From Pseudomonas viridiflava (GTDB lineage Bacteria; Pseudomonadota; Gammaproteobacteria; Pseudomonadales; Pseudomonadaceae): a stretch of DNA of 64,000 nt. Shown here piece by piece: positions 34,197-43,737 of the stretch (position 1 is its first letter; each line of letters opens with the position of its first letter). Under the pieces are notes generated by a model. That model did not search any database. It was given only the letters and a program-made list of their open reading frames with translations, and was not told the DNA's origin. Made by a program: the position numbers and the translations under genes. Location: NCBI RefSeq assembly GCF_900573885.1, contig NZ_UPSE01000363.1:62001-126000 (forward strand), written 5' to 3'.

Positions 34197-35150
34197 ATGA
34201 CAGAACCCACCTCTCCGACCTCCGGCGTCCAGCTGCTCGAGGTTGAACCGGAACTTGCCGGCCAGCGAATCGATAACTTTCTGCGCACTCGCCTCAAAGG
34301 AGTGCCCAAAACCTTGATTTACCGAATTTTGCGCAAAGGCGAAGTTCGCGTGAATAAAGGAAGGATCAAGCCGGAGTACAAACTGCAGGCAGGCGACATT
34401 GTGCGCGTGCCGCCTTTGCGTTTGTCTGAGCCGGATGAAGAAGTGCCGCTGGCTCAGGGACTGCTGCAGCGTCTGGAAGCGTCGATTGTGTTCGAAGACA
34501 AAGCGCTGATCGTGATTAACAAGCCGGCCGGCATTGCCGTTCACGGCGGCAGTGGCCTGAACTACGGGGTGATTGAAGCCTTCCGCCAACTGCGCCCCGA
34601 TTGCAAAGATCTTGAACTGGTGCACCGTCTGGACCGTGACACCTCGGGCCTGCTGATGATCGCCAAGAAGCGCAGCATGCTGCGCCATTTGCATGAAGCG
34701 TTGCGCAAAGATGGCGTCGACAAGCGTTATATGGCGTTGGTACGCGGACATTGGGCGACCGCCAAGAAGCAAGTCAACGCGCCGCTGCTCAAGAGCAATC
34801 TTCGTTCCGGCGAGCGCATGGTGGAAATCAACGAAGAAGGCAAAGAAGCGTTGACGCTGTTTCGCGTGCTGCGCCGCTTTGGCGAATTCGCCACCTTGGT
34901 CGAGGCCAAGCCTGTAACCGGCCGGACCCACCAGATTCGCGTTCACACCAAACATGCCGGCCACTGCATTGCTGGCGACTCCAAGTATGGCGACGACGAT
35001 TTCACCCGCGAGATCCGCGAGCTGGGTGGGAAACGTCTGTTTTTGCACGCCTATGAATTGAACGTGCCGCTGCCCGAGGGCGGCGTGTTGAAGCTTGAAG
35101 CGCCGGTTGATGATATGTGGCGCAAAACCGTGGAGCGTTTGAGTGTCTGA
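34197..35150 (+). CDS. rluC: 23S rRNA pseudouridine synthase RluC
   Basis: The protein of 317 residues from ATG 34197 has an N-terminal S4 domain ([32 protein letters not shown] in part) and a pseudouridine synthase domain. The catalytic aspartate lies in [11 protein letters not shown]. RluC modifies uridines of the large-subunit rRNA. The alternative ATG 34185 overlaps a TATGAT -10-like element, so 34197 is preferred. It diverges from rne, as in E. coli. The stop overlaps the HAD gene by 8 bp. Confidence 0.94.
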   Translation: MTEPTSPTSGVQLLEVEPELAGQRIDNFLRTRLKGVPKTLIYRILRKGEVRVNKGRIKPEYKLQAGDIVRVPPLRLSEPDEEVPLAQGLLQRLEASIVFEDKALIVINKPAGIAVHGGSGLNYGVIEAFRQLRPDCKDLELVHRLDRDTSGLLMIAKKRSMLRHLHEALRKDGVDKRYMALVRGHWATAKKQVNAPLLKSNLRSGERMVEINEEGKEALTLFRVLRRFGEFATLVEAKPVTGRTHQIRVHTKHAGHCIAGDSKYGDDDFTREIRELGGKRLFLHAYELNVPLPEGGVLKLEAPVDDMWRKTVERLSV

Positions 35151-35847
35151 TTACCAGCTGCTGATCTTCGACTGGGACGGCACTCTGGTTAATTCCATCG
35201 GTCGTATCGTGGCGGCGCTGCACCAGGCGGCTCGCGATTGTGATTTGCCGCCGCGCAGCGACACCGAGTTGAAGGCCATCATTGGCTTGGGGTTGCCTGA
35301 AGTGGTGGTGGCGCTGTATCCCGATATAAAGGATGCAGAATTAGCGCATCGCTATCGCCAGTCCTATAGCGAGAACTACCTAAAGCTTGAATCAACCCCG
35401 TCTGCGCTGTTTCCCGGTGTGGCGGAGGCGATGGCGGCGTTTCGTGAGGCCGGGTATCAACTGGCGGTAGCGACCGGGAAAGGGCGGCACGGGCTTAATC
35501 GTGTGCTGGCGGATCAGGGTTGGAGTGAGTTTTTCGACATCACTCGCTGCGCTGACGAAACCGCGAGCAAACCGGAGCCGCTGATGCTGGAACAGATTCT
35601 CGCGTTTTGCGGTGTGCCGCCGGAGCGCGCCTTGATGGTCGGCGATTCGGTTTTTGACCTGGAAATGGCGCGCCGGGCTGGCATGGATTCGGTGGCTGTT
35701 GGATACGGTGCGCAAACGCTGGAAACGCTGAGCCAGTGTGGTCCGCGACTGAAGATCGAACATTTTTCCGAGCTGCGCGCATGGCTGGAATCGCGCGACG
35801 CTCGACCAACGCTAGGGACGAGTGAATATGTCGAACGAGTTGAATGA
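35143..35847 (+). CDS. HAD-family phosphatase (phosphoglycolate phosphatase-like)
   Basis: The 234-residue protein starts with GTG inside the end of rluC. HAD motif I is [10 protein letters not shown] with nucleophile D10, motif II lies in [12 protein letters not shown], and motif III/IV is [15 protein letters not shown], with the conserved lysine in SKPEPLML. The helical cap fits subfamily IA. The substrate is unknown; phosphoglycolate-like phosphatases are the nearest. The 3' end overlaps sppA by 20 bp. Confidence 0.9.
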   Translation: MSDYQLLIFDWDGTLVNSIGRIVAALHQAARDCDLPPRSDTELKAIIGLGLPEVVVALYPDIKDAELAHRYRQSYSENYLKLESTPSALFPGVAEAMAAFREAGYQLAVATGKGRHGLNRVLADQGWSEFFDITRCADETASKPEPLMLEQILAFCGVPPERALMVGDSVFDLEMARRAGMDSVAVGYGAQTLETLSQCGPRLKIEHFSELRAWLESRDARPTLGTSEYVERVE

Positions 35848-36784
35848 CGACAAAAGCTGGAAGTTGCTGGAGAAAACCCTGCTCGCCAGCGTGCAGGAAC
35901 AGCGTCGGGCCCGGCGCTGGGGCATTTTCTTCAAGGCCCTGACCTTTATTTATCTGTTTGGCGCGCTTGCGCTGTTTTCCCCTGCGTTGAATTTCTCCAA
36001 AAGCGGCGGCAGCACGGCTCACACTGCGGTTATCGAAATTCGCGGAATGATCGCCGACCAGGAAGCGGCCAGTGCCGACAACATTGTCGGAAGCCTGCGC
36101 TCTGCTTTTGAGGATGCGAATACCAAGGGCATCGTCCTGCGTATCAACAGCCCGGGCGGCAGCCCGGTGCAATCCGGTTATGTGTATGACGAAATCCGTC
36201 GCCTGCGCGCGGAGCACCCGAACATCAAGGTGTACGCCGTTATTGCTGACCTCGGCGCCTCGGGTGCGTATTACATCGCCAGCGCCGCTGATGCGATTTA
36301 TGCCGATAAGTCCAGTCTGGTCGGCTCGATTGGGGTGACGGCGGCTACGTTCGGCTTTGTCGGCGCCATGGAGAAGCTCGGCGTCGATCGTCGCGTTTAC
36401 ACCTCGGGCGAGCACAAGGCGTTCCTGGATCCGTTCCAGCCGCAGAAGCCTCAGGAAACCGAGTTCTGGCAGGGCGTGCTGACCACCACTCACAAACAGT
36501 TCATCGCTGCCGTGAAACAAGGGCGCGGGGATCGTTTGAAAGATGCTGAGCACCCGGAGCTGTTCTCCGGTTTGATCTGGAGTGGCGAACAAGCGTTGCA
36601 GTTGGGCCTGATCGACGGCCTGGGCAATACCAGTTCGGTGGCGCGGGACGTAATCGGCGAGAAGGAATTGGTGGATTACACCGTGCAGGAAACCCCATTC
36701 GACCGCTTCGCCAAGAAGCTGGGGGCGAGTGTGGCGGAACATGCCGCCTTGTGGATGGGCTTCTCAGGACCAACCCTGCGCTGA
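35828..36784 (+). CDS. sppA: Signal peptide peptidase SppA, short form
   Basis: The 318-residue membrane-anchored serine protease degrades leftover signal peptides. It has one transmembrane helix at about residues 33-52 (IFFKALTFIYLFGALALFSP), catalytic Ser145 in DLGASGAYYIA, and Lys197 in SGEHKAFL, spaced as in the short S49 peptidases of the Bacillus SppA type. The periplasmic domain follows. ATG 35828 is preferred over the GTG two codons upstream. It overlaps the HAD gene. Confidence 0.92.
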   Translation: MSNELNDDKSWKLLEKTLLASVQEQRRARRWGIFFKALTFIYLFGALALFSPALNFSKSGGSTAHTAVIEIRGMIADQEAASADNIVGSLRSAFEDANTKGIVLRINSPGGSPVQSGYVYDEIRRLRAEHPNIKVYAVIADLGASGAYYIASAADAIYADKSSLVGSIGVTAATFGFVGAMEKLGVDRRVYTSGEHKAFLDPFQPQKPQETEFWQGVLTTTHKQFIAAVKQGRGDRLKDAEHPELFSGLIWSGEQALQLGLIDGLGNTSSVARDVIGEKELVDYTVQETPFDRFAKKLGASVAEHAALWMGFSGPTLR

Positions 36785-36808
36785 TTGCTAGCGGTGCGTT
36801 TGGCTTAA

Positions 36809-36870
36809 ATCGCGGCTGATGCCGCTCTCACATGAGGTTTGCCTTTTGTGGGAGCGGCTTCAGCCGCGAT
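36809..36870. repeat. REPIN-like inverted pair (GGGAGCGGCTTCAGCCGCG type)
   Basis: ATCGCGGCTGATGCCGCTCT at 36809 faces TGTGGGAGCGGCTTCAGCCG at 36847. The pair lies between convergent sppA and maf. Confidence 0.8.
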
Positions 36871-36900
36871 GCGTTTCAGGACCTATATAAAGGAAGGGCG

Positions 36901-37479
36901 TCAGGGGATGCTCACGCCTTCCTTGAGCAGCATGTCTACCAGGCGAATCAGCGGTAACCCGACCAGGCTCGTTGCATCGCTGCCTTCGGTGCCCCGGAAA
37001 AGGCTGACGCCCAGCCCTTCAGCTTTGAAGCTGCCGGCGCAGTCATAGGGCTGTTCTGCTTCCAGGTATCGCGTAATGCGCCCGGCATCGAGCTCGCGAA
37101 AATGAACCGTAAACGGCACGTGGTCGACCTGGCAGACACCGCTTTCGCTATTGAGCAGCGCAAGTCCGGTCAGAAATGTCACGCTCTTGCCGCTGGCGTT
37201 GCTGAGCTGGCGATGGGCGCGAGCGAAGTCGTGGGGTTTTCCGAGGACGTCATCGCCCAGCACGGCCACCTGGTCCGAACCGATGATCAGATGGTGCGGA
37301 TAACGCGCGGCAAGCGCTCTGGCTTTCTGTTCAGCCAGGCGCAGCACCAGAGCCTGGGGCGTTTCGTCGGGAAGGCGCGTTTCGTCGATATCCGGACTCG
37401 CGCAATCAAACGGCACGCGAAGGCGCGACAGCAGCTCGCGACGATAGGCAGAGCTTGAGGCAAGGAGGAGGGAAGGCAT
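36901..37479 (-). CDS. maf: Maf-family nucleotide pyrophosphatase (YceF type)
   Basis: The 192-residue protein has the Maf pattern: LLASSSAYRRELLSRL at the N-terminus, DIDETRLPDETP, IIGSDQVAVLGDDVLGKP and DCAGSFKAEGLGVSLF. Maf proteins hydrolyse modified or canonical nucleoside triphosphates; the YceF group prefers 7-methyl-GTP. It is encoded divergently from yceD, the same relative placement as in E. coli. Confidence 0.94.
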   Translation of the reverse strand: MPSLLLASSSAYRRELLSRLRVPFDCASPDIDETRLPDETPQALVLRLAEQKARALAARYPHHLIIGSDQVAVLGDDVLGKPHDFARAHRQLSNASGKSVTFLTGLALLNSESGVCQVDHVPFTVHFRELDAGRITRYLEAEQPYDCAGSFKAEGLGVSLFRGTEGSDATSLVGLPLIRLVDMLLKEGVSIP

Positions 37480-37546
37480 GGCTATTCCTTTGTTATCGCT
37501 GCGATTCTACTCAGCCGACCCCTTGGCGCCCAGGCTGAATTTCCCT

Positions 37547-37575
37547 TTGACAGAGCAGGGGTGCATCCCTAGAAT
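37547..37575 (+). promoter_or_regulatory. Consensus sigma-70 promoter of yceD-rpmF
   Basis: TTGACA at 37547-37552 and TAGAAT at 37570-37575 are separated by exactly 17 bases. The expected transcription start (about 37581-37583) falls within a few bases of the yceD ATG at 37585, so the mRNA would be nearly leaderless. Confidence 0.8.
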
Positions 37576-37584
37576 GCTGCGCCT

Positions 37585-38112
37585 ATGTTGAATGGCCCGA
37601 TTCCTCCTCACGTTGATCCGCGCAAACTGGCAGATCGTGGCGCCACCCTTGAAGGTGAGTTGCCGCTAGCCAGTTTGCAGCGTCTCTGCGATCCGCTTGC
37701 CGACGATGTCGGTGTCATCCGTGCGAAGTTTGTTTTCGAACGCGATGAGCGCAGATCGCCAGTGATGCACAGCTCGATCGACGTTGAGGTCAAGATGGTT
37801 TGTCAGCGTTGTCTGGAGCTGGTCGCCCTGCCTATCCACAGCGAGTGCAGTTACGCTGTGGTGAAAGAAGGTGCGAATACCCAGTCTGTGCCGCAAGGCT
37901 ACGACGTGCTGGAATTGGGTGAGGATCCATTGGATCTGCCGGCGTTGATCGAGGAAGAGCTGTTGCTCGCCTTGCCCATCGTCCCTATGCATGATCCAGA
38001 AGATTGCCAGCAGCCGGCAGGCCTTGAAGAGCCTGAACCGAGCGAGGACGAGGTATCGCGGTCCAACCCGTTCAGTGTATTGGCACAGTTAAAGCGTGAC
38101 CCAAACGTTTAG
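37585..38112 (+). CDS. yceD: DUF177 protein YceD, 23S rRNA accumulation factor
   Basis: The 175-residue protein has the DUF177 signature CQRCLELVALPI in the middle and an acidic C-terminal half ending in NPFSVLAQLK. YceD proteins are needed for normal 23S rRNA levels in other bacteria. It lies 12 bp before rpmF, the arrangement seen across proteobacteria. The promoter at 37547 leaves almost no 5' UTR. Confidence 0.94.
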   Translation: MLNGPIPPHVDPRKLADRGATLEGELPLASLQRLCDPLADDVGVIRAKFVFERDERRSPVMHSSIDVEVKMVCQRCLELVALPIHSECSYAVVKEGANTQSVPQGYDVLELGEDPLDLPALIEEELLLALPIVPMHDPEDCQQPAGLEEPEPSEDEVSRSNPFSVLAQLKRDPNV

Positions 38113-38124
38113 GAGTTATTAATT

Positions 38125-38307
38125 ATGGCTGTTCAGCAGAACAAAAAATCCCGCTCCGCACGCGACATGCGCCGTTCGCACGACGCTCTCGACGCTGCAA
38201 CTCTCTCCGTAGAGAAGAGCACCGGTGAAGTTCACCTGCGTCACCACGTATCGCCAGAAGGCGTATACCGTGGCCGTAAAGTGATCGACAAGGGCGCTGA
38301 CGAGTAA
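38125..38307 (+). CDS. rpmF: 50S ribosomal protein L32
   Basis: The 60-residue protein begins [20 protein letters not shown] and is lysine/arginine-rich, as expected for L32. It lacks the four zinc cysteines found in some L32 proteins, as is usual in gammaproteobacteria. AGGAG lies upstream of ATG 38125. It sits between yceD and plsX. Confidence 0.98.
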   Translation: MAVQQNKKSRSARDMRRSHDALDAATLSVEKSTGEVHLRHHVSPEGVYRGRKVIDKGADE

Positions 38308-38310
38308 TCC

Positions 38311-39321
38311 TTGTCCGCTCCGATCATCGCGATTGACGCAATGGGTGGGGACTTCGGTCCCCACAGCATTGTTCCAGCCTGCATCGCCTGCCTGGCTGAA
38401 TTCCCCTCGTTACACCTGGTCCTCGTCGGCCAAACCTCTTTACTGAATGAACTCATCGCACGCCATCCTGGTGTCGATCGCCCTCGCCTGCATCTTGAGC
38501 ACGCCAGTGAAGTCATTGCGATGGATGATCGTCCTGCGCAGGCGCTGCGCAGCAAGCCCGATTCGTCCATGCGAGTGGCGCTGGAATTGGTGCGAGACGG
38601 CCGCGCACAGGCGTGTGTCAGCGCTGGCAATACCGGCGCGCTGATGGCGCTGTCCCGTTACTTGTTGAAGACGCTGCCCGGCATTGACCGCCCGGCAATG
38701 ATGACGGCTATCCCAACCCAGCGCGGCCATTGCCAACTGCTGGATCTGGGCGCAAACGTCGATTGCAGTGCCGAACACCTCTATCAGTTTGCCGTGATGG
38801 GCGCTGTCGCGGCTGAGGCTCTGGGCGTTCACCGCCCGCGCATTGCGCTGCTGAACGTGGGCACCGAGGACGTTAAAGGCAATCAGCAGGTGAAACTGGC
38901 GGCGAGTCTTTTGCAGCCGGTCGCTGAATTGAACTACATCGGTTTCATCGAGGGCGACGGCCTGTATCGTGGCGAGGCCGATGTGGTGGTGTGCGACGGA
39001 TTTGTCGGCAATATTTTGCTGAAGTCCAGCGAGGGGCTGGCGTCGATGATTTCGGCGCGGATGGAGGCGCTGTTCAAGCAGAGCCTCGGCTCCCGGCTGA
39101 TTGGATCGCTGGCTTTGCCTGTACTCAAACGTTTGCAGGGCGAGCTGGCGCCTGCGCGGCACAACGGCGCGAGCTTTCTCGGCTTGCAGGCCATTGTGGT
39201 GAAAAGCCATGGCGCCGCCGGGCCTGAAGGATTTGAAAGTGCCATTCGCCATGCAGTCATGGAAGTACGCGAAGATCTACCCCAGCGCCTGCATGGGCGT
39301 CTCGAACATCTGTTGTTGTAA
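38311..39321 (+). CDS. plsX: Phosphate acyltransferase PlsX
   Basis: The 336-residue enzyme makes acyl-phosphate from acyl-ACP for phospholipid synthesis. Family segments are [52 protein letters not shown] and [14 protein letters not shown]. The start is TTG 38311, three bases after the rpmF stop; no ATG is available at the conserved N-terminus. It belongs to the rpmF-plsX-fab cluster. Confidence 0.96.
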   Translation: MSAPIIAIDAMGGDFGPHSIVPACIACLAEFPSLHLVLVGQTSLLNELIARHPGVDRPRLHLEHASEVIAMDDRPAQALRSKPDSSMRVALELVRDGRAQACVSAGNTGALMALSRYLLKTLPGIDRPAMMTAIPTQRGHCQLLDLGANVDCSAEHLYQFAVMGAVAAEALGVHRPRIALLNVGTEDVKGNQQVKLAASLLQPVAELNYIGFIEGDGLYRGEADVVVCDGFVGNILLKSSEGLASMISARMEALFKQSLGSRLIGSLALPVLKRLQGELAPARHNGASFLGLQAIVVKSHGAAGPEGFESAIRHAVMEVREDLPQRLHGRLEHLLL

Positions 39322-39436
39322 TGCGTAACCGCCGATGTGACTGCACACGGTGGCCTGTCATCCAACTGTCAGTTTGTTAGGCACGGCTGGTTCGTGCGTA
39401 ATTCTCCCGACGATAAGACCATTAGGGACCGTTCAC

Positions 39437-40375
39437 ATGTCTGCATCCCTCGCATTCGTCTTCCCAGGCCAAGGCTCACAGTCTCTGGGAATGCTGGCCG
39501 AGCATGGCGCACAGCAACCGCTGGTGCTTGATACCTTTGCCGAAGCTTCTGAAGCTTTGGGTTATGACCTCTGGGCGCTGACCCAGACCGGGCCGGAAGA
39601 AAACCTCAATCAAACCGACAAAACCCAGCCCGCCATTCTGGCCGCTTCGGTCGCGCTGTGGCGCGTGTGGCTGGCTGAGTCTGGCGCTCGTCCGGCATTC
39701 GTCGCCGGCCACAGCCTGGGTGAGTACTCTGCGCTGGTCGCCGCTGGCAGCCTGGAATTTGCTGATGCGGTGAAACTGGTCGAACGTCGTGGTCAGTTGA
39801 TGCAGAAAGCAGTTCCGGCCGGGCAGGGCGGCATGGCAGCCATTCTCGGGCTGGAAGATGCTGACGTGTTGGCCGCTTGCGCCGAAGCAGCGCAGGGTGA
39901 TGTGGTTAGCGCAGTGAATTTCAACGCACCGGGCCAAGTGGTCATTGCCGGTTCTGCTGCTGCAGTAGAGCGTGCCATCGAGGCGTGCAAAGCCCGTGGC
40001 GCCAAGCGCGCGATGCCGCTGCCGGTCAGCGTGCCGTCGCACTGCGCGTTAATGCGTCCGGCCGCCGAGCAGTTTGCCGAGTCGGTGACTGCCATCGACT
40101 GGAAAGCGCCGCAGATTGCGCTGGTGCAAAACGTCAGCGCGGCCGTGGTCGACGACCTCGACGTGCTCAAGCGCGACCTGCTTGCTCAGCTGTACAACCC
40201 GGTTCGTTGGGTGGAATCCATCGTGCGGCTGTCGGAGGCCGGCGTGACCAATCTGGTCGAGTGCGGTCCTGGCAAAGTGTTGTCCGGGCTGAACAAGCGC
40301 TGCGTCAAAGGCATCAATACCTACAATCTCGACACCCCAGACGCCTATGCCGCCACTCGCGCGGCGCTGGCCTGA
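39437..40375 (+). CDS. fabD: Malonyl-CoA:ACP transacylase
   Basis: The 312-residue enzyme transfers malonyl groups from CoA to ACP. GQGSQ is at residues 11-15, the nucleophile Ser93 in GHSLG, and catalytic His202 in VPSHCALM. ATG 39437 starts the conserved SASLAFVFPGQG; the upstream part of the open frame is not conserved-looking. It lies 116 bp after plsX and 15 bp before fabG. Confidence 0.97.
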   Translation: MSASLAFVFPGQGSQSLGMLAEHGAQQPLVLDTFAEASEALGYDLWALTQTGPEENLNQTDKTQPAILAASVALWRVWLAESGARPAFVAGHSLGEYSALVAAGSLEFADAVKLVERRGQLMQKAVPAGQGGMAAILGLEDADVLAACAEAAQGDVVSAVNFNAPGQVVIAGSAAAVERAIEACKARGAKRAMPLPVSVPSHCALMRPAAEQFAESVTAIDWKAPQIALVQNVSAAVVDDLDVLKRDLLAQLYNPVRWVESIVRLSEAGVTNLVECGPGKVLSGLNKRCVKGINTYNLDTPDAYAATRAALA

Positions 40376-40390
40376 TTAGGAGAAGCTTCC

Positions 40391-41134
40391 ATGAGTCTGC
40401 AAGGAAAGGTCGCGCTGGTTACCGGCGCCAGTCGTGGTATCGGGAAGGCCATTGCCCTTGAATTGGGTCGTCAGGGCGCGACCGTAGTCGGTACCGCCAC
40501 GTCTGAATCGGGTGCAGAAAAAATTACCGAGTACTTCAAAGCGAACAATATCGAAGGCGCTGGCCTGATGCTGGACGTTGGGAGTGACGAGTCGGTAAGC
40601 ACCGTGCTGGACGCCATTTCGAAGCAGTTCGGCGCACCGCTCATCGTTGTGAACAACGCAGGCATCACCCGCGATAACCTGATGCTGCGCATGAAAGACG
40701 AGGAATGGCACGACGTCATCAACACCAACCTCAGCAGCCTGTATCGCGTTACCAAAGGGGTGCTGCGCGGCATGACCAAGGCGCGTTGGGGGCGAATTAT
40801 CAATATCGGTTCGGTGGTGGGCGCCATGGGCAACGCCGGGCAGGTAAACTACGCGGCAGCCAAGGCCGGGCTGGAAGGTTTCAGCCGGGCCCTGGCGCGT
40901 GAAGTAGGCTCGCGGGCGATTACCGTTAACTCGGTTGCGCCAGGTTTTATCGATACCGATATGACCCGGGAGTTGCCCGAAGCACAGCGTGAAGCGCTTC
41001 AGGCACAGATTCCGCTGGGCCGTCTGGGCCAGGCCGAAGAGATCGCTAACGTGGTTTCTTTCCTGGCTTCCGATGGCGCAGCTTACGTGACCGGGGCTAC
41101 TATTCCCGTGAATGGCGGAATGTATATGAGTTGA
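40391..41134 (+). CDS. fabG: 3-oxoacyl-ACP reductase
   Basis: The 247-residue short-chain dehydrogenase reduces 3-oxoacyl-ACP with NADPH. The cofactor motif TGASRGIG is at 11-18, the NNAG motif at 88-91, and the catalytic triad is S141, Y154, K158. The C-terminal VTGATIPVNGGMYMS is typical. TAGGAGAAGC precedes ATG 40391. Confidence 0.98.
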   Translation: MSLQGKVALVTGASRGIGKAIALELGRQGATVVGTATSESGAEKITEYFKANNIEGAGLMLDVGSDESVSTVLDAISKQFGAPLIVVNNAGITRDNLMLRMKDEEWHDVINTNLSSLYRVTKGVLRGMTKARWGRIINIGSVVGAMGNAGQVNYAAAKAGLEGFSRALAREVGSRAITVNSVAPGFIDTDMTRELPEAQREALQAQIPLGRLGQAEEIANVVSFLASDGAAYVTGATIPVNGGMYMS

Positions 41135-41329
41135 ATGTGACGCCGCCCTGCGGAAAACTGTCATACGACCTGTCTAAAATCCGTTATAAAGATGCAACTG
41201 GCTTATAGACATATCGTTGGAGTGATCCAGAAGGGCTACGGCATTCAGCTTGAAATGCGGAAAACCCTTTCTATACACTTACACACAGACCAGCTGCCTG
41301 GATTTGTTCATTAGGAGTGAAAACAAGGT

Positions 41330-41563
41330 ATGAGCACCATCGAAGAACGCGTCAAGAAAATCGTTGCCGAGCAACTTGGCGTCAAGGAAGAGGAAGTGAC
41401 CAACAGCGCTTCCTTCGTCGAGGACCTGGGTGCCGACTCTCTTGACACCGTTGAACTGGTGATGGCTCTGGAAGAGGAATTCGAAACCGAAATCCCGGAC
41501 GAGCAAGCCGAAAAAATCACCACCGTTCAGGAAGCTATCGATTACGTTACCGCTCACGCGTAA
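41330..41563 (+). CDS. acpP: Acyl carrier protein
   Basis: The 77-residue acidic protein carries the phosphopantetheine serine S37 in [10 protein letters not shown]. It shuttles acyl chains in fatty acid synthesis. TAGGAGTGAAAAC precedes ATG 41330. The 195-bp gap after fabG contains TATAAA at 41185-41190 and probably holds its own promoter; a terminator follows at 41592, which fits the high ACP expression seen elsewhere. Confidence 0.99.
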   Translation: MSTIEERVKKIVAEQLGVKEEEVTNSASFVEDLGADSLDTVELVMALEEEFETEIPDEQAEKITTVQEAIDYVTAHA

Positions 41564-41591
41564 TAACCCGTAATCGTCGACTCCCGACCTG

Positions 41592-41630
41592 GAAAAGCCG
41601 CACTGCCCACAAGGCGTGCGGTTTTTCTTT
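41592..41630 (+). terminator. Intrinsic terminator or attenuator after acpP
   Basis: CCGCAC (41598-41603) pairs with GTGCGG (41616-41621), flanked by AAAA/TTTTT that extend the stem. It lies between acpP and fabF and may reduce read-through. Confidence 0.85.
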
Positions 41631-41674
41631 AAGCGTCCGTCGGACGCTGTGTAAACGCATAAGAGGAGATTGCT

Positions 41675-42919
41675 GTGTCGCGTAGACGCGTCGTGGTCAC
41701 CGGTATGGGCATGTTGTCGCCCCTGGGTACCGATGTTCCAAGCAGCTGGCAGGGCATTTTGGCCGGCCAAAGCGGTATTGGCCTGATCGAGCATACGGAC
41801 CTTTCCGCCTTTTCCACCCGTATCGGTGGTTCGGTGAAAGGCTTCAACGTCGAGGAATACCTCTCGGCCAAAGACGCTCGCAAAATTGACCTGTTCATTC
41901 AGTACGGGCTCGCAGCCAGCTTTCAAGCGGTGCGTGATGCCGGGCTGGAAGTCACCGACGCCAACCGTGAACGCATTGGCGTAGCCATGGGTTCGGGCAT
42001 TGGCGGCCTGACCAATATTGAAAACAACTGCAAAGCCCTGTTCGACCAAGGCCCGCGGCGCATTTCGCCGTTTTTTGTGCCGGGTTCGATCATCAATATG
42101 ATTTCCGGCTTCCTGTCGATTCATCTGGGTCTGCAGGGGCCGAACTACGCCATCGCCACGGCGTGTACCACCGGTACGCATTGCATTGGCATGGCGGCGC
42201 GTAACATTGCCTACGGCGAAGCCGACGTAATGATTGCCGGCGGTGCCGAAATGGCGGCCTGTGGTCTGGGCATTGGCGGTTTTGCCGCTGCGCGGGCAAT
42301 GTCTACGCGCAACGACGACCCGACCCGCGCCAGCCGTCCGTGGGACAAAGGCCGTGACGGCTTCGTTCTGGCTGACGGCGCTGGCGCTCTGGTACTTGAA
42401 GAGCTTGAGCACGCCAAGGCACGCGGTGCGCATATCTACGCCGAGCTCATCGGTTTCGGCATGAGCGGCGACGCGTACCACATGACCTCGCCGCCCGAAG
42501 ACGGCGCCGGCGCCATGCGCTGCATCCGCAATGCCCTGCGCGATGCCAACGTCAACGCCGACCAGGTGCAATACATCAACGCCCACGGCACGTCGACGCC
42601 CACCGGCGACCTGGCCGAAGCCCAAGCGGTTAAAACCGTTTTTGGCGATCACGCGTACAAGCTGGCGGTGAGCTCGACCAAATCGATGACCGGCCATCTG
42701 CTCGGTGCTGCCGGCGCTGTGGAGGCAATCTTCAGCGTACTGGCTATCCGCGATCAGGTCGCGCCGCCCACCATCAATCTAGAAGATCCTGACGAAGGCT
42801 GTGACCTCGACTTCGTTGCCAACGAAGCGCGTCAGATGCCCATCGATATCGTCGTGTCCAACTCGTTCGGCTTTGGCGGTACTAACGGCTCTCTGGTGTT
42901 TCGCCGGTTCGCCGAGTGA
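41675..42919 (+). CDS. fabF: 3-oxoacyl-ACP synthase II
   Basis: The 414-residue condensing enzyme extends acyl-ACP with malonyl-ACP. The catalytic triad is C164 (ATACTTGTH), H304 ([11 protein letters not shown]) and H341 ([12 protein letters not shown]). The start is GTG 41675 with AGAGGAGA upstream. The stop codon overlaps the pabC start by one base (TGATG). Confidence 0.97.
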   Translation: MSRRRVVVTGMGMLSPLGTDVPSSWQGILAGQSGIGLIEHTDLSAFSTRIGGSVKGFNVEEYLSAKDARKIDLFIQYGLAASFQAVRDAGLEVTDANRERIGVAMGSGIGGLTNIENNCKALFDQGPRRISPFFVPGSIINMISGFLSIHLGLQGPNYAIATACTTGTHCIGMAARNIAYGEADVMIAGGAEMAACGLGIGGFAAARAMSTRNDDPTRASRPWDKGRDGFVLADGAGALVLEELEHAKARGAHIYAELIGFGMSGDAYHMTSPPEDGAGAMRCIRNALRDANVNADQVQYINAHGTSTPTGDLAEAQAVKTVFGDHAYKLAVSSTKSMTGHLLGAAGAVEAIFSVLAIRDQVAPPTINLEDPDEGCDLDFVANEARQMPIDIVVSNSFGFGGTNGSLVFRRFAE

Positions 42920-43734
42920 TGTTGAGCTGGGTCGATGGTCGCCCGGCAGAGGCCGCTTCCGTCACGGATCGCGGCCTTGCCTACGGCGACGGTCTGTTCG
43001 AAACCATCGGCGTCAAACGCGGCAGCCCGCAGCTGGTTGAGCGCCATCTGGCGCGGCTCGCTGAAGGCTGCGAGCGGCTATCCATTCCCGTGGACCTCTT
43101 GCAGATCCGCACTGAGTTGCTGGCCTTCTCGGCGGAGATCGGCGAGGGCGTGGCCAAGCTTATCGTCACGCGCGGGGACGGGCTTCGTGGTTACGGGGCA
43201 CCCGTTAACGCCCAGGCGCGGCGCATTTTGCTGGCATCTCCTTTTCCTGCTTACCCCACCGCCAATGCAGAGCAGGGAATACGCCTGTTTCCCTGCACCA
43301 CCCGGTTGGCCGAGCAGCCGCTGTTGGCCGGTCTCAAGCACCTCAACCGGCTGGAACAAGTGCTGGCGCGTTCCGAGTGGCAAGACAATGAGCACGCGGA
43401 AGGGTTGATGCTGAACGTTTCCGGCACTGTTATCGAAGGCGTCTACAGCAACCTGTTCCTCGTCAGTCGCGGCGTGCTGATTACGCCTGATCTGAGCCGT
43501 TCTGGTGTTGCCGGGGTAATGCGCGCCGAGCTGCTGGTCCGCGCAGAAGGGCTGGGTTACCCGGTTGCCATCGAGGCGGTCAGTTACGAGCAGTTGCTGG
43601 CGGCCGACGAGGTCTTCGTCTGCAATAGCCTGTACGGTGTCTGGCCAGTTTGTGCGCTGCAAGCGCATCGCTGGCCCGTCGGACCGCTCACCCGTAAACT
43701 GCAAAGCCTTGCCCGCGACCTACTGGACTGCTAA
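42919..43734 (+). CDS. pabC: Aminodeoxychorismate lyase
   Basis: The 271-residue PLP enzyme of fold type IV releases pyruvate from 4-amino-4-deoxychorismate to give p-aminobenzoate for folate. Segments DRGLAYGDGLFETI, the PLP-lysine region GLKHLNRLEQVLAR and VIEGVYSNLFLV are characteristic. It begins at the ATG that shares one base with the fabF stop and ends four bases before mltG. Confidence 0.94.
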   Translation: MLSWVDGRPAEAASVTDRGLAYGDGLFETIGVKRGSPQLVERHLARLAEGCERLSIPVDLLQIRTELLAFSAEIGEGVAKLIVTRGDGLRGYGAPVNAQARRILLASPFPAYPTANAEQGIRLFPCTTRLAEQPLLAGLKHLNRLEQVLARSEWQDNEHAEGLMLNVSGTVIEGVYSNLFLVSRGVLITPDLSRSGVAGVMRAELLVRAEGLGYPVAIEAVSYEQLLAADEVFVCNSLYGVWPVCALQAHRWPVGPLTRKLQSLARDLLDC

Positions 43735-43737
43735 TTC

